Assembly: GCA_022825925.1 (NCBI GenBank) | Contig: JAJDVW010000096.1 | Location: forward strand, 1 to 64,000 | From: Pseudomonadales bacterium | Lineage (GTDB): Bacteria; Pseudomonadota; Gammaproteobacteria; Pseudomonadales; Azotimanducaceae | Direction: 5' to 3' | DNA: 64,000 bases | Shown: one piece after another, positions 17,871-24,966 of the stretch | How the letters are laid out: each line of letters opens with the position of its first letter | Numbering within the stretch: position 1 is the stretch's first letter | Program-made: the position numbers and the translations under genes | The notes under the pieces: model-generated | Seen by the model: only the letters and a program-made list of their open reading frames with translations | Database searches by the model: none | What the model was told of the DNA's origin: nothing

Positions 17871-18893
17871 TCAGGCGGCCGCTTCCGTCTCTCCGCGGTA
17901 CTGCCCGAGCGTCGCCGCGCCGTTCAGCCGCGCGCGCAGGGCCAGCTGGCGTTGGGCGGAAGCGACGTTGGCGGCATCGCCGTCCCAGGCCCTGAGCGCC
18001 GGCTCCTGCAGGGCGCGGCCGTAGGAGAAGCTGAGCCGCCAGGGCAGGTTCCACCCCGCCGCGTTCATGGCGTTCAGGTGCTCCGTCGACTGGACGGCGG
18101 TCTGGCCGCCGGAGAGGAACACCACGCCCGGCACGGCCGCCGGCACCGTGTTCCGCAGGCAGGCTACCGTCCGCTCGGCCACCTCCGCGACGGGGGCCCG
18201 CCGCGGGCAGTCCTTGCCGGAGAGCACCATGGAAGCCTTCAGGACGGTTCCCTCGAGGTGCACGTCCTGCTCCGCGAGCGCCTCGTACAGCGCCCGGAGC
18301 GTCGCACGCGTCGCGGCGTCGCAGGCGTCGATGTCGTGCGCTCCGTCCATCAACACCTCCGGCTCGACGATCGGGACCACGCCGGCGTCCTGGCAGATCG
18401 ACGCATACAGCGCCAGGGAGTACATGTTCGCCTCGATGCAGGCGCCGCTCGGCAGCCCGTCGCCGATCGTGATGACCGCCCGCCACTTGGCGAATCCCGC
18501 GCCGAGGTCCCGGTACTCGACCAGGCGGTCCCGCAGCCCGTCGAGGCCCTGGGTGAACTTCTCGCCCGGGTGCAGCGGCATGTCCAATGTTCCCTTGTCC
18601 ACCTTGATGCCGGGGATGCTGCCGTTGCCGGCGATGTGGTCCGGGAAGGCCGCTCCGGCGGCCGTCCGCTGCCGTATGGTTTCGTCGAAGAGGATGTAGC
18701 CGGACAGGTGTTCCGACGATCCCTCCGCCGTGATGAGCAGCTCGCGGTACGCCCTGCGGTTCTCCTCGTTCGACTCGACGCCGATGGAGTCGAAACGGCG
18801 CTTGCACGTCGGGTGGCTCTCGTCCATCGCGAGAATGCCCCGGCCCGGGGCGACCATCGCGTTCGCCGTCTCTTCCAGTGTCTGCCGGTCCAT
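17871..18893 (-). CDS. fba: Class I fructose-bisphosphate aldolase
   Basis: The 340-residue protein is the Schiff-base, animal-type aldolase: APGRGILAMDESHPTCKRRF near the N-terminus, GIKVDKGTLDMPLHPGEKFTQGLDGL, IVEPEVLMDG, and the Schiff-base lysine K219 in EGTVLKASMVLSG. It cleaves fructose-1,6-bisphosphate in glycolysis/gluconeogenesis. Gammaproteobacteria more often use a zinc-dependent class II enzyme located with gapA and pgk; here the class I gene is alone and convergent to rpiA. ATG 18893 has GGAGG eleven bases upstream. A promoter with an inverted repeat lies just upstream. Confidence 0.93.
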   Translation of the reverse strand: MDRQTLEETANAMVAPGRGILAMDESHPTCKRRFDSIGVESNEENRRAYRELLITAEGSSEHLSGYILFDETIRQRTAAGAAFPDHIAGNGSIPGIKVDKGTLDMPLHPGEKFTQGLDGLRDRLVEYRDLGAGFAKWRAVITIGDGLPSGACIEANMYSLALYASICQDAGVVPIVEPEVLMDGAHDIDACDAATRATLRALYEALAEQDVHLEGTVLKASMVLSGKDCPRRAPVAEVAERTVACLRNTVPAAVPGVVFLSGGQTAVQSTEHLNAMNAAGWNLPWRLSFSYGRALQEPALRAWDGDAANVASAQRQLALRARLNGAATLGQYRGETEAAA

Positions 18894-18933
18894 CTCGGGA
18901 GTGCCTCCGCGGCGCCGTTTTCGTTGACCGAGC

Positions 18934-18960
18934 AGTATAGCGTTGGTGCAACGCCGCCAA
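18934..18960 (-). promoter_or_regulatory. fba promoter with operator-like inverted repeat in the spacer
   Basis: On the minus strand, TTGGCG (18960-18955) and TATACT (18939-18934) are 15 bases apart. The spacer is exactly the perfect inverted repeat GCGTTG-GTG-CAACGC (18940-18954). A short spacer filled by a palindrome is a classic layout for a regulator that represses or realigns the promoter. Confidence 0.5.
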
Positions 18961-18964
18961 GAGC

Positions 18965-20014
18965 CTAGACGGCCGGGCCCTCCACCAGCATGCGCGCATA
19001 CGGCAGCACCTGCGCGTCCCACTGCAGCCGCGCGTGCGCGCAGCCGGCGGTCACGTCGCGGAAGATGCGCTGCAGTTCCCCGGTCTCCTGCAGTTCCGCG
19101 CCCCCGGCCGCCTCGAACAGCCGCTGGGTCGCCCGGTTGCAGAGCCGTGCGGCGAACGCCGTGTCCCGGACGATCCGCGCCGTCACGGCCTCGTCCGGGG
19201 TGGGGTCCGCGTCGAGGTCGTCAGCGGCCGCCAGGACCATGGTGCGCGCGGCGTCCACCTCGGCGCTCGCTTCGCCGAGACGCAGGAGCATGCCCTCCCG
19301 CGCGGAGCTTCCGATCTTGCGGGCGAACTCCCGCACCGCCGCCTGGGCACCGCCCACGACCGGTCCGACGATGACCAGGATCAGGAGGGCCATGTACGGG
19401 ACCATGATGCGGGAGAAGGGCAGCAGCCGTTCCGCCGGCACCTGGACGTTCTCGCAGACCGCATCCTTCGAGCCGGTGCCCCTCAGGCCGATGACATTCC
19501 AGCTCTCGTCGTCGATCTCGCACTCCGACTTGTGCAGCACGCCCAAGTAGGGCTCGCCCTCCGGCTGCGCGATGCCGAGGAGCAGCCAGTCCGCGTGGTC
19601 GCACCCGGAGTTGAAGGCCCAGCGGCCGCTGACGATCGCCCCCTCCTCCGTGATGGCCGGCGCGCGGCCCACCGGACCGAGGCTCGCGGACACCAGCGTC
19701 CCCGGATCCCGCCACACCTCCCGCTGGACGGATCGCGGATAGCGGCCGACGACGTAGTTGTGCATGCCCCAGACGAAGTTGCACCAGCCGGTCGACATGC
19801 AACCCTCGGCCAGGACTCCGCACACGTCCACGAACTCCCGGATCGTGCATGGCGAACCGTTCTTGAGCATCTGGGGCAGGCCGGCCCCCTGCAGCGCCGC
19901 GAGCACCTCCGGATGCAGGCGCCCGAGCCCCTCCGTCGCCGCCGCGCGGCCGCGGGCCAGCGTGGCGACCACCCGCGCCCGCTCACGCAGCGTGGGCGCG
20001 TCCTCGGCTTGCAT
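18965..20014 (-). CDS. Acyl-CoA dehydrogenase-fold flavin monooxygenase (HsaA/DszC-like)
   Basis: This 349-residue protein has the acyl-CoA dehydrogenase fold, but with the features of the flavin-dependent hydroxylase branch: CMSTGWCNFVWGMHNYVVGRYP, VSASLGPVGRAPAITEEGAIVSGRWAFNSGCDHADW and SWNVIGLRGTGSKD. It lacks an obvious catalytic Glu of true dehydrogenases. Relatives (HsaA, DszC, p-hydroxyphenylacetate hydroxylase) use reduced flavin and oxygen to hydroxylate aromatic or sulfur compounds. ATG 20014 is 20 bases after the VOC-family stop, so the two form an operon. The flavin reductase would have to be elsewhere. Confidence 0.75.
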   Translation of the reverse strand: MQAEDAPTLRERARVVATLARGRAAATEGLGRLHPEVLAALQGAGLPQMLKNGSPCTIREFVDVCGVLAEGCMSTGWCNFVWGMHNYVVGRYPRSVQREVWRDPGTLVSASLGPVGRAPAITEEGAIVSGRWAFNSGCDHADWLLLGIAQPEGEPYLGVLHKSECEIDDESWNVIGLRGTGSKDAVCENVQVPAERLLPFSRIMVPYMALLILVIVGPVVGGAQAAVREFARKIGSSAREGMLLRLGEASAEVDAARTMVLAAADDLDADPTPDEAVTARIVRDTAFAARLCNRATQRLFEAAGGAELQETGELQRIFRDVTAGCAHARLQWDAQVLPYARMLVEGPAV

Positions 20015-20034
20015 GGAACTCCGGGCGCCGCCGG

Positions 20035-20469
20035 CTACAGCTCGAGCGGCTCGCCCTGGGCGACTCTCTGGGGCTCGTCCCGCCACGCGTCGGACGCGTC
20101 GACGTAGAGCTCGATCCCGTTGCCGTCCGGGTCCTCGAAGTACAGCGACAGCGTGACCTCATGGTCCACCGGATGGGTCCGGATGCCCGCCGCGTCCAGG
20201 TGGGCCTTCGCGTCGCGCAGGACTTCGATATCGTCGCCGATCTTGAAGGCCACATGGGCCAGCCCCACCGACTTGCGGCCGGGCCGCGGGGCGTCCGCGC
20301 CCAGGGCCGCTATGGCGAAGTCGTGGTGGTTGCCCATCGTGAAGAACGTCATGTCCGGCTTCTCCCTGCGGGCGCAGACCGTCATCCCCAGCACGTCGCG
20401 GTAGAAGGCCTCCGCGCGCTCCATGTCGCCGACCTTCAGCACCACGTGACCCAAGGACTCGATGCGCAT
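20035..20469 (-). CDS. VOC/glyoxalase-superfamily metalloprotein
   Basis: This 144-residue protein has two beta-alpha-beta-beta-beta modules: IESLGHVVLKVGDMERAEAFYRDVLGM and VGLAHVAFKIGDDIEVLRDAKAHL...EDPDGNGIELYVD. Likely metal ligands are the His of GHVVLKV, the His of LAHVAFKI and the Glu of NGIELY. This suits a small extradiol dioxygenase, a lyase or a resistance protein. The start is very clear, with GGAGGTAAAGGC directly before the ATG. It is the first gene of a two-gene operon with the flavin monooxygenase, so it may act on the hydroxylated product. Confidence 0.8.
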   Translation of the reverse strand: MRIESLGHVVLKVGDMERAEAFYRDVLGMTVCARREKPDMTFFTMGNHHDFAIAALGADAPRPGRKSVGLAHVAFKIGDDIEVLRDAKAHLDAAGIRTHPVDHEVTLSLYFEDPDGNGIELYVDASDAWRDEPQRVAQGEPLEL

Positions 20470-20689
20470 GCCTTTACCTCCCCGGTTTGACGCCCAGGAA
20501 ACCCCGGGAGACTGCGACGCTTCCCAAGGTGTTGTCAAATCACCCGGAGGGCCGCGAGGGCCGCGACGTGCCGGACATCAGCTTCATCGCGACAAGGTGT
20601 GCAGCGCCGGGTCGCCGCACATGACCTCGCCGTTGAGTCCAAATGGGCTTCGATCGCTCATGTGACCACACCTCGCGGCCGCGGGCACG

Positions 20690-20695
20690 TATGAT
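20690..20695 (+). promoter_or_regulatory. Candidate -10 box upstream of the PhyH fragment
   Basis: TATGAT lies about 45 bases before the preferred ATG at 20741. The rest of 20470-20740 shows no gene or motif I recognise. Confidence 0.35.
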
Positions 20696-20740
20696 CCCAT
20701 GCGAAAGTCCCTTGGGAGCTGCACCCAGCTCGGAGGCGGC

Positions 20741-21199
20741 ATGATGGACGCTGGTGGCGCAGACGCGCGGCGCGCGCGCTTCGAACGGAACGGATTTCTC
20801 GCACCGGTCGCCGTTCTCGACGCCGCCGAGGCGGCGCGGCACCGGGGCACGCTCGAGGCGGCAGAAGCGCCTTTCGAGTCGCCGCACTACCGGGCGAAGG
20901 TGTACACGGTCCCGACGTCGCCCCTCGAACCGGCCACGCATCCCCGGGTCCCGGACACCGTTGCCGCGCCGATCGGCCCGGATGCCCTGCTGCGGAACGC
21001 GACCTGCATCGTCAAGGGGCCGCCCGGGACGCCCGCCCACGTGAGCTGGCGCCAGGACCTCGCCTACTGGGGCCTCGACGGCGAGCACGAGGTGTCGATT
21101 CGGCGCGCGCTCTCCCCGGCCGACGAGGCCAACGACCGCATGGTCCGCGAAACCGTGAGCGGCGACGCCGGGCGGCCCCTCCCGGCCATCGACCCGTGA
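20741..21199 (+). pseudogene. Truncated phytanoyl-CoA dioxygenase (PhyH) gene
   Basis: The 152-codon frame starts like a PhyH-family oxygenase (RARFERNGFLAPVAVLDAAEAARHRGTLEAAE) and reaches the iron-binding centre, ending in AHVSWRQDLAYWGLDGEHEVS...ALSPADEAN. Two things are wrong. The HxD iron motif, normally W-H-Q-D, reads W-R-Q-D (CAC to CGC would explain it). The frame then ends 30 residues later, without the second half that holds the distal His and the 2-oxoglutarate Arg. ATG 20741 has GGAGG upstream, and the stop overlaps the next start (GTGA), so it may still be translated. I treat it as a decayed gene. Confidence 0.7.
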
Positions 21200-21840
21200 T
21201 CGTCTCCCACCGTCACCGGTTCATCTTCTTCGCCGTGCCGCGCACGGGGACGCATGCGATCCGAACGGCCCTGCGCGGCTGTCTCGGCCCCGACGACTGG
21301 CGGCAGCAGTCGCTGACCGAGCGGGTGCGCCTCCCGGTTCCGGCGCTCGCCCACATCGGCCATGGCCACGTCACCCTGCGGCAACTCCGCGCCTGCCTGC
21401 CGGAAGCCATCTGTCGCGACTATTTCAAGTTCGCCTGCGTGCGCGATCCCTACGAACGCCTCGTGTCCGCGTGCGCCATGCTGAACCGCCGCAACCCCGG
21501 CTACGCCGGCAACGAGACCTCCTTCATGAAGCGGGCCCTGCGGGTGCGGCGGTTTCGGGAACGCGCCCTCGTGCGCCCGCAGACGGACATGCTGGTGGAC
21601 GAGCGGGGCGCGCTCGGCATGGATTTCGTCGGGCGCTACGAGACGCTGCAGCAGTCTTTCGACGAGGTCTGCGGACACCTCGGCATCACCGCGCCGCCCC
21701 TGTCCCAGAGCAACGCCACCGCACACGGCGCCTGGAAGGACTACTACGACGACGACCTGCTGCGCGTCGTGACCGAGTTCTACCGGCACGACTTCGATGC
21801 CCTGGGCTACGAACGCGCCGGGTCGACGTCGTGCGCCTGA
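21196..21840 (+). CDS. Sulfotransferase-family protein
   Basis: This 214-residue protein has the PAPS-binding opening of the Golgi-type sulfotransferase family (FIFFAVPRTGTHAIRTAL; the P-R-T-G-T loop binds the 5'-phosphosulfate) and the 3'-phosphate segment YFKFACVRDPYERLVSAC. It should transfer sulfate from PAPS to a hydroxyl or amine on a sugar, peptide or small molecule. The start is GTG at 21196, overlapping the stop of the PhyH fragment. It runs ten bases into the next gene. Confidence 0.8.
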   Translation: MIVSHRHRFIFFAVPRTGTHAIRTALRGCLGPDDWRQQSLTERVRLPVPALAHIGHGHVTLRQLRACLPEAICRDYFKFACVRDPYERLVSACAMLNRRNPGYAGNETSFMKRALRVRRFRERALVRPQTDMLVDERGALGMDFVGRYETLQQSFDEVCGHLGITAPPLSQSNATAHGAWKDYYDDDLLRVVTEFYRHDFDALGYERAGSTSCA

Positions 21841-22793
21841 GCCGCCCCTTCATCCGGCTGCCGTTCCGGTTCGACGCCGAACGGCTGGCCGCCGAGGCGG
21901 GCCAGTTCTCCCCCGACCGATGGATGCGGCATCCGAGCGGCCTGCCCGGCAACTCCGCGATCGCCCTGATCTCGAGCGGCGGCGGGGACAACGACTCCTT
22001 CGAGGGCGAGAAACGGCCGACGCCGCACCTGGAAGCCTGCCCGTACATGCGGCAGGTCATGGCGAGCTTCGACGAGGTGCTGTCCCGGTCGCGCCTCATG
22101 AAGCTCGAAGCCCGCTCGGAAGTGCGCCTGCACGTCGACTTCAACTACCACTGGTTCAGCCGGGTCCGCATCCACATCCCGATCGTCACGAACCCCGAAG
22201 TGATCTTTCACTGCGGCCCCGAGCGGCTGCACATGGGCGCCGGCGAGTGCTGGATCTTCGACTCGTGGCGACGCCATCGGGTCGTGAACGCAAGCGACCG
22301 GTCGCGCATCCACCTGGTCATCGACACGAGCGGCTCCTCGCGTTTCTGGGACATGGTGCGGAGCATCGAAGATGCGCATCCATCGACGACCGCGGAAGGC
22401 GCCAGGCTGGTCCCGTTCGAACCGGACAGGACCGCGGCGCTCAGGACGGAGCGCTTCGCCAGCCTCCCCGTGATGACGCCCGGCGAGTGCGCGGCGCTGA
22501 TCGAGGACCTGATCGCGGACTTCTCCGCCAACCCGGACAACCCGTCCGAACTCGTCGCCTCATATGCCGCCTGGATGCGCGGCTTCGCCCACGACTGGCG
22601 CGAGGCCTGGCTGCTGTACGGACACCGGGCGGAAGGCGTCCCCCACTACCGGGCACTGATCGCGCGCGCCCGCGGCCGCCTGCACCCCGACATGCGCGCG
22701 CTGACGGTGCGCAGCAACCACCTCGGCGTGAACGCGATCTTCGTCCAGCGCGTGCTGAACGCCGCCCTCGCGCCCGAGGCCCGGATCGAGTAA
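21831..22793 (+). CDS. Aspartyl/asparaginyl beta-hydroxylase-domain protein
   Basis: This 320-residue protein has a cupin-type Fe(II)/2-oxoglutarate centre of the Asp_Arg_Hydrox type: VRLHVDFNYHWFSRVRIHIPIVTNP (H107, R113), FHCGPERLHMGAGECWIFDSWRRHRVVNAS (H149) and RSRIHLVID (R159, probable 2-oxoglutarate contact). Such proteins hydroxylate Asp/Asn or amino-acid-containing natural products. The first in-frame start is GTG 21831, inside the sulfotransferase 3' end; the next ATG is 31 codons later. The C-terminal 130 residues have no function I know. The gene ends three bases from the convergent TPR-sulfotransferase. Confidence 0.78.
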   Translation: MRLSRPFIRLPFRFDAERLAAEAGQFSPDRWMRHPSGLPGNSAIALISSGGGDNDSFEGEKRPTPHLEACPYMRQVMASFDEVLSRSRLMKLEARSEVRLHVDFNYHWFSRVRIHIPIVTNPEVIFHCGPERLHMGAGECWIFDSWRRHRVVNASDRSRIHLVIDTSGSSRFWDMVRSIEDAHPSTTAEGARLVPFEPDRTAALRTERFASLPVMTPGECAALIEDLIADFSANPDNPSELVASYAAWMRGFAHDWREAWLLYGHRAEGVPHYRALIARARGRLHPDMRALTVRSNHLGVNAIFVQRVLNAALAPEARIE

Positions 22794-22796
22794 GCC

Positions 22797-24842
22797 TCAG
22801 GCGACCCCGTACCGCTCCCGCACCTCCGGACCGAGCGCCTCCTTCAGGGGCCCCAGCCACCGCTCGTAGTGGCGCCACTGCTCGAGGCCGCTGCGGTAGA
22901 TGGGCTGGCGCACCTGTTCGGAACTCGGGGTGCGGATGCTGCGTTCCGTGCGGTGGTAGTCCACGCAGGCCTGCTCGAACGGCAGCCCGCAGAAACCGAG
23001 GATGCGCCGCACCTGCCCTTCGAGGTCGTCCACCACCTCCTCGTGGTCGACGCGCAGCACGAAGCCGGGCAGCACGCGGTCCCAGTGGTCCATGAGACCG
23101 ACGTACCGCCGGTAGTAGTTGCCGATCTCCGGGAGTCCGTACGAAAACTCCTGGCCCTCCCCGAACAGTTGCTTGTAGCCGCTGAAGCAGCACGCCATGG
23201 GGTGTCGGCGCGCGTCGATCACCTTCGCGTTCGGCAGGATGAGGCGGATGAGCCCGACGTGGAAGAAGTTGTTCGGCATCTTGTCGACGAAGAACGGCGC
23301 CGCGCCACGGTAGGCCCGCGTGTCCTCGATGAACTGCTCGCCGAACCGCCGGAAGTAGTCGTCCTCGAGCTCCGCGAGGATGCGCGGATAGCGTGGCGCC
23401 TCCCCCGGCGCGTCGCGGCCGCGCAGGCGCTTGGCGAGGTTGAGGACGTTGTGCAGTTCCATCGTCCCGTCCACGGCGGAGTGGGACGACAGGATCTGCT
23501 CGATCAACGTGGACCCCGCCCGCGGCATTCCCACCACGAAAATGGGGTCCGGCGCGTCGCAGCCGATCCCCGGTCGGCGCTCGAAGAGTTCCTCCGTGCA
23601 CACCTCCACCTGGCCGTCCACCCGCACCTGGAGGTGCTCCGGGCTGTGGTAGGTCGACGGTCGCTTGAGCGCGTTGCCCTGCCGGTAGAACTCGAAGGAC
23701 CTCTCGTAGTCCCGCCGCCGCTCCCAGGCATCCCCCAGGGCGAAGCAGATCTGGATGCGGTCGTTCTCGCCCGTCGCGCCGTCGGCGACGAGGGCCTCCA
23801 TCCGGCGGATCTCCTCGTCCGCGAACTCGTGGGACTTGGTGTTCGCGAGGCTCCAGAAGGCGTCGCCGTGATCGGGCTTGATCGCGTACGCCTGCCGGTA
23901 GAGTTCGATCGCCCCGTCGATGTCGCCCTCCGCCTTGAGCACATGGGCCAGCGACACCGGATAGAGGTGGTTGTCCGGATGCCGGCGCACCAGGCCTCCG
24001 AACGTCTCGATGGCCTCCGCGTTCCGGCCGACGCCCGCGCAGGCGGCCGCGTACAGGGCCCGGACGTTGTCCTCGTCCGCCGGCCGTTGCAGCACGCCCC
24101 GTCCGTCCGCCGTCGCCGCCATTCCGCCCGTCTCCACCTCGCGCAGCAGGCGTTCCGCCTGCTCGTGCGCCCGCGCGAACCTCTGCATGCGCATGAGGAC
24201 GTTGACGTACTGCAGTCGCGCGTTCCGGTGCTCCGGGTGAAACTCGACGCAGCTCTCGAGCACGAATTCCGCCTCGTCGTACGCCCGGTTGCGCGTCGCG
24301 ATCTCCGCAAGCAGCCGCATCCCCTCGACGTGCGTGCGGTTCGACTGCAGGAAACGCTTGCACAGCCGTTCCGCGTCCGGCAGGCGGTCCTCGGACAGGT
24401 AGCTGACGACGGCGAGCAGTTCCGGGGGCAACGTTTCGAGGAAGGCAAGCTGGTCGTTGACCGCGGCGAGGCGCTCGGTGTCGCCGGCGTCGTGGTGGAG
24501 CTTGGCGAGGCACCTCCAGCTATTGACCAGGGCGGGGTCGGCGGCGACCGCGCGCTCGAAGGCCGCGCCGGCGCGGTCGAGGTTCCGCAGGGCGATGTAG
24601 TTGTACCCCACCTCCTGGTGCGCCCGCCCGAAGCCTGGACGGGCCTCGAGGACGGCGCCGAGCGTATCGAGCGCCTGGGGCCACCGGTGCTGGTGCCGCC
24701 GGGCGACCGCCAGCGCGTACCGCGCCTCGAGGTGGTCCGGCTCGCCGGCGAGCACCTCCTCCATCAGCCCCGCGGCCGCGTCGGGCGCCCCCTCGCCCAG
24801 CAGGCGCTGCGCCTCGCGAACCCTGGCTTCCGTTTCAGACAC
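22797..24842 (-). CDS. TPR-repeat sulfotransferase
   Basis: The 681-residue protein has about 400 residues of tetratricopeptide repeats (AAGLMEEVLAGEPDHLEARYALAVA, LVNSWRCLAKLHHDAGD, HLYPVSLAHVLKAEGDIDGAIELYRQAYAIKPD). A sulfotransferase domain follows, with the PAPS loop PDPIFVVGMPRAGSTLIEQIL near 437-445 and DKMPNNFFHVGLIRLILPNAKVIDARRHP supplying the 3'-phosphate site. Proteins with this layout are frequent next to TonB receptors in environmental Proteobacteria, and the TPRs suggest a protein or large substrate. ATG 24842 lies 124 bases after the TonB-receptor stop on the same strand. Confidence 0.88.
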   Translation of the reverse strand: MSETEARVREAQRLLGEGAPDAAAGLMEEVLAGEPDHLEARYALAVARRHQHRWPQALDTLGAVLEARPGFGRAHQEVGYNYIALRNLDRAGAAFERAVAADPALVNSWRCLAKLHHDAGDTERLAAVNDQLAFLETLPPELLAVVSYLSEDRLPDAERLCKRFLQSNRTHVEGMRLLAEIATRNRAYDEAEFVLESCVEFHPEHRNARLQYVNVLMRMQRFARAHEQAERLLREVETGGMAATADGRGVLQRPADEDNVRALYAAACAGVGRNAEAIETFGGLVRRHPDNHLYPVSLAHVLKAEGDIDGAIELYRQAYAIKPDHGDAFWSLANTKSHEFADEEIRRMEALVADGATGENDRIQICFALGDAWERRRDYERSFEFYRQGNALKRPSTYHSPEHLQVRVDGQVEVCTEELFERRPGIGCDAPDPIFVVGMPRAGSTLIEQILSSHSAVDGTMELHNVLNLAKRLRGRDAPGEAPRYPRILAELEDDYFRRFGEQFIEDTRAYRGAAPFFVDKMPNNFFHVGLIRLILPNAKVIDARRHPMACCFSGYKQLFGEGQEFSYGLPEIGNYYRRYVGLMDHWDRVLPGFVLRVDHEEVVDDLEGQVRRILGFCGLPFEQACVDYHRTERSIRTPSSEQVRQPIYRSGLEQWRHYERWLGPLKEALGPEVRERYGVA

Positions 24843-24966
24843 GCGCCTCTCGCGCCCTATCCGCAGAAAGGAACCTGTCTACACATACCACGAGTTGCGA
24901 AGCAACTGCGCAACGCCTGACGGCGTTGCATTCGAGTTGCTTCGGAACTCGGATGCGTGGTGGCGC

